The notes under the pieces are model-generated. The model saw only the letters and a list, made by a program, of their open reading frames with translations, was not told the origin of the DNA and did not search any database. Source: a bacterium (GTDB taxonomy: Bacteria > Zhuqueibacterota > Zhuqueibacteria > Zhuqueibacterales > Geothermadaptataceae). From it: DNA of 64,000 nucleotides. The stretch's first letter is position 1, and every line of letters begins with the position of its first letter. The position numbers were made by a program, and so were the translations under genes. Positions 35,434 to 44,961 of the stretch are shown here, in pieces. The stretch covers positions 62,001 through 126,000 of the forward strand of contig JAJRYV010000134.1 of assembly GCA_024275575.1 (NCBI GenBank), given 5' to 3'.

Positions 35434-36551
35434 TCCAGCAACTGTAACTCGACATATTCTCTCGATGCCGCATCCTGATTTTTTCCCGCATAAGCAACCC
35501 ACATACGTAACGCTGTCGCGTCATAAATGATATTAAGCAGATTACCGCCTTCAGCGGCCAGCCGGCGCGATAATGCGATCATTTTTTCTGCATCAAACGT
35601 GCCGCTGTTTTCCTGTAAATTTTGCAGCGCCGCCTGGTTATCCATGGTGTAATAAATACAATCGGGTAAAACGCCGGGCACGGTGTTGTCATTTTTATCG
35701 GCATCGCTAAACCTGCGTAATTTAACCGTATCAGGTGTTGATATCTGGTATTTTACCGCGCCCATGCTTTCCGGTTTGCCATCACTGACATAAAAAAAGT
35801 AACGCTTGATCAGGGGTGCGGTCTCGATCATGGAGGCGGCTTCCTGCAACGATTGCGCATCGTACAGTATTTGCCTGAAAAGAAACGAAAAATGGACGCC
35901 GTCGACATCGAACGGCGCTTCGGAGTGGGGGGATTCCCCTTTTTCACCGAGAACGATGCCGCGTTCATTCATGCCGGAATGGGCGCCGACATAACCGGCG
36001 AAGGTGGCTATCGTGTGCGCCTGCCCTGCTTTGGGTCGGTAGATGACGATCACCGGATAATCTTGCAGATGTGCCTGTTTAATAAAATCGAGATTGCGCA
36101 AATGATATAAATGGCCGTCGATGCTGGCTTTTCCCCAAAGGGCCACACCGCTGCAGGCAAAATCGGCAAGAGCCGGAATGGCATGGGCGCGTTGAATTTT
36201 CACGAGAGGGAAACCGCTGCCATCGGCCAGACCGCGCATTTCTTCTTTGATGCGTTCATCGATGTGTGTGGCGAGAATTTCCCATGTTTTATCGAGGGTG
36301 CGTTCGCTGAAGCCTTGCGGTTGCTGCCCGGCAAATTCGAGAAAACCGCCCAGGCAGGCGTTGATTTTTTCCCCGAGTTTTTGACCGAGCTGATATCCCA
36401 TTTCGTAAGCCGTACCACTGACAACGATGACCGGGATTTGGTCGGCGCCGGAACCGATTGTTATCATTGTTGCGCCGGCAGGTTGATTGCCGGAATCACA
36501 TCCGGTGATCAGGCCGGCGCCCAGCAGAAATGCGACAAGAAGTTTTTTCAT
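35418..36551 (-). CDS. C45-family autoproteolytic acyltransferase/hydrolase, lipoprotein
   Basis: The protein has 377 residues with a lipoprotein signal (MKKLLVAFLLGAGLITGC, Cys18). The core matches the isopenicillin-N-acyltransferase-like (C45/AAT) family: EMGYQLGQKLGEKI, the autoprocessing site FACSGVALWGKAS where Cys133 would become the N-terminal nucleophile, HLYHLRNLDF, and GAHSGMNERGIVLGEKG. Members cleave or transfer acyl groups on amides after self-cleavage. The lipid anchor places it at the periplasmic or outer surface. The substrate is unknown. GGAATT precedes the start. Confidence 0.82.
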   Translation of the reverse strand: MKKLLVAFLLGAGLITGCDSGNQPAGATMITIGSGADQIPVIVVSGTAYEMGYQLGQKLGEKINACLGGFLEFAGQQPQGFSERTLDKTWEILATHIDERIKEEMRGLADGSGFPLVKIQRAHAIPALADFACSGVALWGKASIDGHLYHLRNLDFIKQAHLQDYPVIVIYRPKAGQAHTIATFAGYVGAHSGMNERGIVLGEKGESPHSEAPFDVDGVHFSFLFRQILYDAQSLQEAASMIETAPLIKRYFFYVSDGKPESMGAVKYQISTPDTVKLRRFSDADKNDNTVPGVLPDCIYYTMDNQAALQNLQENSGTFDAEKMIALSRRLAAEGGNLLNIIYDATALRMWVAYAGKNQDAASREYVELQLLDYLNP

Positions 36552-37129
36552 ATTAATTCCTTTCGAGATGAATGCTGATCGAATGATAATATTTTTTGCA
36601 AAAAAATATATCCGGTGAACCTCGTCGTCGACGCAAGATCGCAGGATGATATCGTCAATATCTCTTTATACAGCACAGTATTTCAGGTAAATATAATCAT
36701 TTTAATAAAAATCAACCATTCTCATTTTGAAGCAGACACTGTTTCTGACGCTTTTCAGGCTGTATCAGATTTGTAAAAAAATGTATCTTCAAATGTTGTT
36801 TGTAACATTTTTATTGGATTTTAATTTAGGCTTAATATTTTTAGACACCTGCCAGATTTGCGTATAAGCGGCCATTGATGCAATTTAATGATAAATAAAT
36901 CTCATAGAAACTGAAGTTTATATTTCGTGTCACGTGTCAGGGTTTTTTCTCTGTATACTGAACAGGTACCAGGCTTCAGCAGCGATTGTTAGCAACAAAA
37001 CAGAAATGTTAGTTTTTTATCGACAGAATGATGCAAACGATTGCTTCGTTGGTCTATGGGATGATATCAGGGGAAGTAAAAGTCGGAGAGAGTGGAAAGA
37101 AAATGGTCTAAATCCTGTGAGGATTGCGC
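36552..37129. other. Long AT-rich gap ahead of the second receptor module
   Basis: No gene is supported. The stretch at about 36700-36900 is strongly AT-rich between two GC-richer coding regions, and lies between divergent genes, so it should hold promoters for the receptor module at 37130 and the lipoprotein gene at 36551. I cannot identify exact promoter boxes. Confidence 0.5.
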
Positions 37130-40120
37130 ATGAAACGTTTGTTATGGATTTTAGTCGCGGTTGTGCTGGCCAATGTGCCGGTGCAAACCTTTGGAGGAAT
37201 TACCGGGAAGATTAGGGGAACTGTTCACGATGCAAATACTGGAGAGCCGCTGCCTGGTGCGAATGTCGTCATTGACGGCACTTCCTACGGGGCGGCAGCA
37301 GGAGGGGATGGCAGTTTTATCATACTCTATTTACCACCGGGAAAATATACTGTTCGCGCTTCGATGATCGGCTATAAAACATCAGTTAAACAAGATGTTA
37401 AAGTTGAAGCCGACCGCAGTACGCACATCGAGTTTTCCATGGTCGAGTCGGTCATCGAAGGCCAGGAGGTCGTCATCATTGCGCCGGTGGAACTGGTCAA
37501 ATTAGATGTTTCGGCTTCGGAAACACGGGTAACCCAGGCCGATATGGCCAACACACCGTTTTCCAACCGTATCGAGGACGCCATCAGCTACCAAGCCGGA
37601 GTCCAGGGAAACCTGATCGAAGGCGAGCTGCAGATTCGGGCCGGCGACGCCTCGGAAGCGGCTATTTTAGTAGATGGCTACTCCATGGTCGACCCCAATT
37701 TTAACCGCTCAATTGTCACGATTGCCCCGAGCAGTGTCGAGGAAATCAATGTTATTCGCGGTGGGTATAATGCGGAATATGGTAAAGCGCGTTCCGGCAT
37801 TATCAATATCGTGAGCAAAACGCCGTCGCAGGAATTTCGTGTGGATCTGGATTATCAGTTGAACCCCGCCCGCCAGCGCCATGCCGGCAGTAGCCGCTAC
37901 AGCGCCAATAATTTTTGGCCGCAGGAATTGTACGGCAGCGAGGCCGCCTTGAACGAATACTATGTTATTCGGACCGAAGGCATAACGCCTGATACCATCC
38001 GTTGGGAAGGCTGGAATGCTTATGCTGAAAGATTGCTGACGGATTCCAACCCGGATAACGATCTGACCGCAGAAGAAGCGAGGGAATTGTGGAACTGGCG
38101 CCACCGTCCAATCAAATATGATGACGAAACAGGGCATAATATTGCTTTAACATTGAGCGATGGTTTTATCATCACCCCCGACTGGAAGCTGAGTGTTATG
38201 TCGACATTCTCCTGGGAAAAGCGGCCCTATACTTATCCGCAGCCCATCGACGCCTATCAATCGAAAACGATTTTGTATAAAATTATCAGTGATTTTGGCA
38301 ACAAGCACAAATTTACCCTGTTTGGTACACACAATTTGACCAGCACGGTGACCAGAAATTATGCCACGAGCAACTGGGATGCTTATGATGAATTATCCTA
38401 CAGCGGCGGTTCAAGCGAGATGTTTTATGTTGGCCGCAAACCATTGGTTGATCGCAAGGCGACCATGCTGGGTTTAAAATACCAGTATCTGGCTTCGGAA
38501 ACGCGGTTTATCGAAGCGGATGTCAGTTATTATGGTTCCAGATGGGATGTGCGCCATTCGAAGAAAGCCAAAGAAGAAGACGGACGTTATTTCCACGGCA
38601 GGCTCTATCTCGACCCGCAGTCGGGCTGGATTCCTAAAAATATCTGGTCGGAAGAAAAACAGGACTGGGAGATCAACCCGCTGGCAAGAGCGGATGATGG
38701 AACCAATTACAACATGTTTGGCGGCGGCGTCACCTGGGATGATTCCTATGGCAATAACCTGAATATAAAGTTATCGATGACCGATCAGTTCCATCCGGCA
38801 CATGAGCTAAAAGCCGGATTGGAGTTTACTTCGAATAAAATTGTGCAGGATCGCAAACATTGGCATGATGATGATCCGACAAAAGAGTTTTTAACAAATT
38901 ATGATGTCAAACCGCTAGAGATCGCCGCCTATATTCAGGATAAAATTGAGTTTCGTGGCATGGTGGCCAATATTGGTTTGCGTTTTGACCGCTATGATCC
39001 CAACGGTATTTTTTATGATGTTCACCGCATTTTGGAATATGCGACAAACCAGGAAGCTTATGATGCGGTGAAAGCGGATAGCTTTTTTACCAGAAAAGCC
39101 AACGCAAGCTGGCATTTCAGCCCGAGAGTCGGCGTCTCATTTCCCATAACCGAAGACAGCAAAGTCTATTTTAACTATGGCCATTTTGTACAAATGACAC
39201 AAAACGAGGCTTTGTATCCGACAACCCTGGATGGAGAAAAATACAGGGTTCAATGGATGGGTAATCCTCATCTCAATTTCCAGAAAAGTTACAATTTTGA
39301 GCTTGGTTATGATCAGAATGTCTTTGATCAATTTCAGGTTCACATCGGGGCATTTTATAAAGATTACAGCGATGTGGAAAGCGGCATGGTTTACGCCCAT
39401 TCCAGCCAGGCGCTCATCACAGAATGGGCGGACCAGCGGGAATACCGTGAAATTCGCGGACTGGATATTGAAATCCGTAAAAAATCCGGCCGTTTCTTTA
39501 CAGGTTTTTTCAATTTCAATATCACCAGCAAAAGTGTCAGCGATCTCTCGGTGCCCGGTATCAGCCAGATTCCGGTGATCACCGATGATCCTGCTCTGGG
39601 CGTGAACGGTGAGTTGAAAGGTGTGCCGCGGCCGGAAATCGTCGAGCTCGTACCTTACGGCCGCGGTATTTTCGTCTTTGCCACGCCGCGAAAATGGGGA
39701 CCGAGGCTTTGGAACTACCCCATTCTGCATCGCACTTCGGCCAGCTTTTCACTTAATTATACCGGGCCGCAGTATGTTCGGCATCCGGACAGAACTTTCC
39801 GCGAACAGCATCCCGATGTGCAGTTCCATACTTTACCTATTATCTCAAGCAATTTGCGCCTTGGACGCGATTTTGATGTCGGCAATGGCTCCAGCCTGAA
39901 ATTCTATATGGATATCAGTAACTTATGGACATCCAAATACCGTTATCCTCCGGGCGGCCAGGCTGGAAGGGATTATTATAACGACCTTTATGAAAACGGT
40001 AAAAAAGATCAGGTGGGTACGGATGAGGTTTCCGATAAACGGATTTTGCGCACCCACAGAGAAGTCAATTATGCTGGAGCATTCCGTTCTTTTATCATCG
40101 GCATGCGTTTTACTAAATAA
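37130..40120 (+). CDS. TonB-dependent outer-membrane receptor, second module
   Basis: The product is 996 residues from ATG 37130 (GAGGA upstream); an in-frame TTG lies two codons before. The signal peptide ends near VQTFGG, then the CarboxypepD_reg-like domain (GTVHDANTGEPLPGANVVIDG), plug (LQIRAGDASEAAILVDGYSM, GGYNAEYGKARSGIINIVSK) and barrel, finishing in a short terminal strand (FRSFIIGMRFTK). It is a paralog of the receptor at 8022 with the same gene order downstream. It should import a ligand supplied by the neighbouring exoproteins, which cannot be identified from sequence. Confidence 0.9.
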   Translation: MKRLLWILVAVVLANVPVQTFGGITGKIRGTVHDANTGEPLPGANVVIDGTSYGAAAGGDGSFIILYLPPGKYTVRASMIGYKTSVKQDVKVEADRSTHIEFSMVESVIEGQEVVIIAPVELVKLDVSASETRVTQADMANTPFSNRIEDAISYQAGVQGNLIEGELQIRAGDASEAAILVDGYSMVDPNFNRSIVTIAPSSVEEINVIRGGYNAEYGKARSGIINIVSKTPSQEFRVDLDYQLNPARQRHAGSSRYSANNFWPQELYGSEAALNEYYVIRTEGITPDTIRWEGWNAYAERLLTDSNPDNDLTAEEARELWNWRHRPIKYDDETGHNIALTLSDGFIITPDWKLSVMSTFSWEKRPYTYPQPIDAYQSKTILYKIISDFGNKHKFTLFGTHNLTSTVTRNYATSNWDAYDELSYSGGSSEMFYVGRKPLVDRKATMLGLKYQYLASETRFIEADVSYYGSRWDVRHSKKAKEEDGRYFHGRLYLDPQSGWIPKNIWSEEKQDWEINPLARADDGTNYNMFGGGVTWDDSYGNNLNIKLSMTDQFHPAHELKAGLEFTSNKIVQDRKHWHDDDPTKEFLTNYDVKPLEIAAYIQDKIEFRGMVANIGLRFDRYDPNGIFYDVHRILEYATNQEAYDAVKADSFFTRKANASWHFSPRVGVSFPITEDSKVYFNYGHFVQMTQNEALYPTTLDGEKYRVQWMGNPHLNFQKSYNFELGYDQNVFDQFQVHIGAFYKDYSDVESGMVYAHSSQALITEWADQREYREIRGLDIEIRKKSGRFFTGFFNFNITSKSVSDLSVPGISQIPVITDDPALGVNGELKGVPRPEIVELVPYGRGIFVFATPRKWGPRLWNYPILHRTSASFSLNYTGPQYVRHPDRTFREQHPDVQFHTLPIISSNLRLGRDFDVGNGSSLKFYMDISNLWTSKYRYPPGGQAGRDYYNDLYENGKKDQVGTDEVSDKRILRTHREVNYAGAFRSFIIGMRFTK

Positions 40121-40163
40121 TTTTGCTGATCAACATCACCCCGAACAAGTAACCGGAGGGATT

Positions 40164-42248
40164 ATGTTTTCAACAAGGCATTACCCTTTATATAAAAATA
40201 GATTTAAAATTTTTATATTCCTTTTCTGCCTGATTTTTTCGCAGAATTTATCAGGCCAGGAAATCAAAAGCCATGAAATCGGCCTGCTGTGGGACACCAT
40301 GTTTGCCACCGGCACGATTCCCGGATATGCACCTATCGATGACCGCATGACCTACCCCGGTGGTGATTTCTGGCTGCAAACCGGAAAAAATCTGGTCGGC
40401 CGCGGCACCTGGATCGGCGTGACTGACTGGACTGACCATACCGGTGTATTTCATCCGTCCTATGTTTAAGAAGGCGGCTTTGCCAATGACGCCGCCAATG
40501 GGTTTACTTTTCCAATTTCAAATAAAAAGAAAATTCGTAATCGATTGCCTAATGTTATGGTCAATGGCACGGCCGACGTCCGTGTGCTCGATACCCGCGA
40601 AGGAAGCTCGAAATCTTTCAGTCTGAAAGCAGATGAAATGATCGAAACCAAATGGGCCACCAATACAGGTATTTCCGTGCGCCGGCGCAGCTATGCTTTT
40701 GCCAACCAGAACCATAACAGCTATATTATCCTAGAATACCGCTTTACCAACGACGGCAATACGGATATCGATACCAGATCAAAAGAACTTGCCGGGCAGG
40801 ATTTAAAAGGGGTTTATTTTGGTTTTCAATACTACCTGCTTCCCGGTGGTGACCGCGGTCATCAACAAGTGAATGAACATGATGACTGGGCGGAATACTA
40901 CGGCAACCAGCCTGGCGATAGCTTGCGCGGCCTGCTGTTTTTGTATGATGGTGATTCAAAAATAAAAACCTATGATGATGTCGGCGATCCTGATCAGGCT
41001 ACCGGCGAATTTTTATCGCCGCAGTATCCCGGCATTGGTGTCCTACATGCCGATACCGGCTGGGATAATCGGGATGATGACCGCAGTCAGCCATCTACAG
41101 TGGATATCAAACCTCAGGTTCGTTTTAAAACCTATACAAAAGGCAGCACTGAAAATGAAATGTACACTGAAATGAGTTCCGGTATACAATCCCGCGGAAC
41201 CGTTGGTGTCTCAGCAAATCCTTACGACACAGATGTGCGGATTCCGGTGGCTTTGCTTTCTTTTGGTCCCTATGATTTACCGCCCGGCAAAACTATTAAT
41301 ATCGTTCTTTATGAAGCCGTTGGTGCGATCAATAAATCACTGGCCATCAGCGCTGGACGTGAATGGATGGAAGGTACCCTTGCTTTTGCCGGCAAAACCG
41401 GTGATGAAGCCAAGAATGCCCTGATCGCAACAGGCCGGGATTCGTTATTTATGCATGCTTCCCGCGCTGAATATGCCTGGGAAATCGGCCTGAAAAACAT
41501 TCCCACACCGCCGCCTTCGCCAAATCTTTTCATGAATTCCGGTCCGGGGCGCATCGAACTCATGTGGCTGACCGGCGATGATCCGGAAAATCCCCATCCG
41601 CGCGATGCCGATTTTGCCGGCTACCGGGTTTACCGCTCCAATCGGGCAAATGACAACCTCTATCAAATGGTCTGGCAATGCGGCGGCAATACCGGCATTG
41701 AAGTGACCAACGAATATTTTGACTATGATGTCGAACGCGGCAAAAGCTACTATTACTACGTCACCGCTTACGATGATGGCTCCGATAATACGACGGGTAT
41801 TTTCCCCGGCCAGTCGCTGGAATCAAGCCCTTTTTATAACCGGAATTATCAGAATGGCGCCAAAGCTGCCGTGCCACCGGCTTCAAATATGGATTCAGTG
41901 CTCGTTGTACCCAACCCTTATCATTTGCAGGGATTGGCTTTTGGCGGCACATTTGAAGAAGATTATCTTGAAACACCGCGCCCGGAAGATCAAATTTCGT
42001 TCGTCGGGTTACCGGCTAAAGCGATCATTCGGATATTTACCGTGCACGGTAATCTTGTTGAAACAATTCATCACCCTAATCCGGAGAACCCGCGATCGAT
42101 TCCTGACTCGGCGGATGAGGCCTGGTTCCAGGTTACCCAGAGTTATCAGAACATCAAATCAGGTGTTTATTTCTTTTATGTGGAAGGTTGGGACCGTGAC
42201 GGCAAAGCCCTGGGTACAACCACCGGCAAATTTGTGATAATTCGCTAA
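40164..42248 (+). pseudogene. Large exoprotein of the second module, interrupted by in-frame TAA
   Basis: The start at ATG 40164 has CCGGAGGG upstream and gives a signal peptide ending near NLSGQ. The frame meets TAA at 40467-40469 (FHPSYV-stop-EGGFANDAANG) and continues in the same frame without another stop to TAA 42246-42248. Both halves align with the intact gene at 11201: GRGTWIGVTDWTD, NHNSYIILEYRFTN, FGPYDLPPGKTINIVLYEAV, an FN3-like domain (FAGYRVYRSNRANDN) and the C-terminal domain from VVPNPYHLQG to KFVIIR. A single substitution (for example CAA or GAA to TAA) would explain it. It may be inactivated, misread, or translated from an internal start. Confidence 0.8.
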
Positions 42249-42268
42249 GCGAGGATGAGGAGACAAAA

Positions 42269-43303
42269 ATGAAACATAAAACAGGTTTGATTTGTGTGCT
42301 GATTTTCGCTGTTCTGTCCCTTGATGCCGGCTCAGCCTCAGCACAAAAGAAAAAAGTCGCCCAGAGCGGTATGACTTACCTCGGTATCAGCTTGAGTGCG
42401 CGCCAAAGCGGTATGGGAAACGCCAGCGTTGCTTCGGTTAACGGCGCCCAGGGGCTTTTCTACAACCCGGCCGCCATCACCCAGTTGCAAAAGAACAGCC
42501 TGATCATCAATCAGGTGAACTGGCTTGTGGATACTCAGATTTATGGCCTGGGGGCCATCGTTCCGCTCAATCAGTGGGGCGCTATCGGTCTCGATATCGT
42601 ATACATGGATTACGGCACCATTATCGGCACCCAACGGGTTGACAAAAGTGTGGATGACCGAGGCTACATTACTACGGGGGATATCGGGGTGCAAGATTAT
42701 GCCCTCGGGCTCACCTACGCTTATAGTGTGAGCGATCGTTTCTCATTTGGTCTCAAACTCAAATTTGCACACGAATCTCTCGGAAACGCCGATTATGCGG
42801 TTGCGGTGATCGATGAAGAAAGTGGTGAATTTGAATACAGCAATAAGGAATGGAAACTGAACCAGTGGGGATTTGACTTTGGTGGCTATTACGATACCGG
42901 TTACCGCAGCCTGGTTTTTGCCGTCGCTTTCCAGAATTTTTCCCGCGATATGGTTTACTGGACGGAAAAATTTCAAATGCCGATGATATTGCGAATGGGA
43001 TTGGCTGCTGATATGAACCAGTTTTTTAATCTCGGGCTGAGCGACCTGCAGCTCAATGCTTCTGTCGATGCCATGCATCCTATCGATTATACCGAGCAGG
43101 TCAACGTTGGCGGTGAGATCGTTTATAAAAATCGTTTTGCCATTCGCTCCGGCTATCAATTCAATCAGGATACGGAAAACCTGAGCTTTGGATTTGGCGT
43201 CAATTTCAGATACCAGGGCACCGAAGCCTTCTTTGATTATGCTTTTACCCAGGCACAATACTTTGAAGATATCAATCGTTTTAGTCTGAGCTTTTCGTTT
43301 TAA
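42269..43303 (+). CDS. PorV/UPF0164-like outer-membrane barrel protein
   Basis: The protein has 344 residues; AGGAGA precedes the start. The signal peptide ends near GSASAQ, followed by GMTYLGISLSARQSGMGNASVASVNGAQGLFYNPAAI, the family hallmark, then alternating barrel strands (MDYGTIIGTQRVD, YALGLTYAYSVSDRFSFGLKL) to a terminal SLSFSF. T9SS PorV and PorV-like proteins bind the sorting domain of secreted cargo and pass it to the surface sortase. Following the receptor and exoprotein genes, it may serve this module. It is the intact counterpart of the interrupted gene at 13366. Confidence 0.82.
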   Translation: MKHKTGLICVLIFAVLSLDAGSASAQKKKVAQSGMTYLGISLSARQSGMGNASVASVNGAQGLFYNPAAITQLQKNSLIINQVNWLVDTQIYGLGAIVPLNQWGAIGLDIVYMDYGTIIGTQRVDKSVDDRGYITTGDIGVQDYALGLTYAYSVSDRFSFGLKLKFAHESLGNADYAVAVIDEESGEFEYSNKEWKLNQWGFDFGGYYDTGYRSLVFAVAFQNFSRDMVYWTEKFQMPMILRMGLAADMNQFFNLGLSDLQLNASVDAMHPIDYTEQVNVGGEIVYKNRFAIRSGYQFNQDTENLSFGFGVNFRYQGTEAFFDYAFTQAQYFEDINRFSLSFSF

Positions 43304-43453
43304 TTTAGTAAAAAAACATTCTTGTTCAGCCGAATTGTTCAATTTGCCTCCGGCGAGATCAAAAAAAGAGCTGATTTCACCGGACGAAGTAGCATCAGTA
43401 GCAAAACAATCCGGGCTGAACAGCACCTCAAACCCTATCACCAGGAGGATCGT

Positions 43454-44614
43454 ATGAAAAATGTTACAAAATGGAGCATAATGGCTCTCGTCTTGTGCCT
43501 GTTCCTTGCTGCAGGTTTATCCGCGCAAACGCCGACAGCCGATTATCTGTATTGGGAAGATAATTTTAATGATACGGCGGAAGATTCAATCCTTCACAAA
43601 AATGTCGGCTGGTTTTATTATGGCCCCAATGATGGCCTGGTCGGTCAGGTTGTGAAACAGGTAAATGATGAAGCTTATATCCTGCAGGGAAATTATGCGA
43701 ACTTTGCCGGTGCCGGCCTCATTCAGACGAACGGCGTTCCATTTCTTAATGAAGACGACGAAACTGCAACTCATGCTGCTTTGGTTGAAAACAATTACAG
43801 CCATCCCAATCAGGTTATCCAGTGCCGTTTGAATATTGCAAAAATGCGCGCTGAATCGTGGTTCCTGCTGGCAACACGTATGGTGCAAACAGACTCCTCC
43901 GAAACTTTTCCCGATTCTGATCCTACGGAAGGTGCTGCATATTTTCTGCATCTTAATCCGATAACAAATCTCATTCAGATTGCCAAATATGATACAGCCG
44001 AATTCAACCTTTTAAATCCGGCGACTTTTCAGGATATCGCTCAGAGAACTGACATCGATCTCGAACTGAATGTTTACTACTGGATCAAGTTTTATCTCAA
44101 TGAAGCTGACCTTAAAGTGAAAATCTGGGAAGGCGACGCTACGGATGAGCCGGATGAATGGCTGCTTGAAGGAACCGATCCCGAACCGCGGGTTACCGGC
44201 AAATATACCATGTTTGCAATGATGGGAACACCGCCCGCTACCGATGATGACAAAGATATTTTCTATGTCGACGACATCACCGTCAGCGGTTTTGTTGAAC
44301 TCACAGCCGTTCGTGCTAATGAAGACGTCATCCCGGCCGAATTTGCTCTGGGCAACAACTATCCCAATCCGTTCAATCCGGAAACCACCATCAATTTTTC
44401 TCTCAATAAAGCCGAAGCAGTTACTTTACGCATTTATAACGCTACCGGCCAACTGGTTCGTACTCTCGTTAACGAGCGGATGCAGGCCGGTGAGTGGAAA
44501 ATCAATTTCAACGGTCTGGATAGTTATGGCCGCAGCCTGAGCAGTGGTGTATATTTTTATCAACTGCAAAGCGCTACGCAGCAAATCACCAAAAAAATGG
44601 TTCTGCTCAAATAA
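43454..44614 (+). CDS. Secreted protein with T9SS sorting domain
   Basis: The product is 386 residues from ATG 43454, the first ATG after CAGGAGG and the start of a signal peptide ending near GLSAQ. Residues about 30-285 appear to be a single beta-sandwich (YLYWEDNFNDTAEDSI, VIQCRLNIAKMRAESWFLLATRM, NVYYWIKFYLNEADLKVKIWEG, FYVDDITVSGF) of the concanavalin-A/LamG-like kind, with no catalytic residues I can name. The sorting domain runs from NYPNPFNPETTINFS at about 303 to KKMVLLK. It closes the second receptor module, in the place of the CBM-like protein at 15735. Confidence 0.8.
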   Translation: MKNVTKWSIMALVLCLFLAAGLSAQTPTADYLYWEDNFNDTAEDSILHKNVGWFYYGPNDGLVGQVVKQVNDEAYILQGNYANFAGAGLIQTNGVPFLNEDDETATHAALVENNYSHPNQVIQCRLNIAKMRAESWFLLATRMVQTDSSETFPDSDPTEGAAYFLHLNPITNLIQIAKYDTAEFNLLNPATFQDIAQRTDIDLELNVYYWIKFYLNEADLKVKIWEGDATDEPDEWLLEGTDPEPRVTGKYTMFAMMGTPPATDDDKDIFYVDDITVSGFVELTAVRANEDVIPAEFALGNNYPNPFNPETTINFSLNKAEAVTLRIYNATGQLVRTLVNERMQAGEWKINFNGLDSYGRSLSSGVYFYQLQSATQQITKKMVLLK

Positions 44615-44717
44615 GTGTGATGAGGTCGCTGCTTTTTAACGATGTTGTCGTTATCCTGGCACAGAATTATTGCTATTTTTATAGTACGATGGTCGCAATT
44701 AAAAGGCGTGCCCGAAC

Positions 44718-44758
44718 CACTTTGATTCCATCCATCATTTGGTGATGGAATCAAAGTG
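44718..44758. terminator. Perfect 15-base hairpin
   Basis: CACTTTGATTCCATC (44718-44732) pairs exactly with GATGGAATCAAAGTG (44744-44758) around an 11-base loop, about 100 bases after the preceding gene. No T-tract follows. It is adjacent to the repeat pair at 44770-44844. Confidence 0.55.
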
Positions 44759-44769
44759 CGTGGATCTAT

Positions 44770-44844
44770 GTGCGACGCACTTCATTTCAGAAAGCCCGGT
44801 TGCTTTCAAGTTCCGTGATATTATGTTAGAAAAGTGCGTCGCAC
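44770..44844. repeat. Inverted pair of GTGCG(A/T)CGCAC palindromes
   Basis: GTGCGACGCACTT (44770-44782) and AAGTGCGTCGCAC (44832-44844) are exact reverse complements 49 bases apart, and each contains its own 11-base palindrome. TTAGAAAAGTGCGTCGCACGTT here also occurs at about 4109-4130. It lies in the 347-base gap before the sialidase-like gene. Confidence 0.7.
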
Positions 44845-44961
44845 GTTAACTATGGGTTGATCCTCTGAGCAGACCGGGAAGGTGCAAACTATCCCCAATA
44901 TAAAGCTCAGCAGGTTCAGTCCATTTTTTTTAACTCACATTCCTCATTTGATGAAAAGACG

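Noticed and set aside
36934-37215. 93-residue frame overlapping the start of the second receptor gene
   Set aside because: It lies in another frame across the receptor's signal peptide, with no ribosome site.
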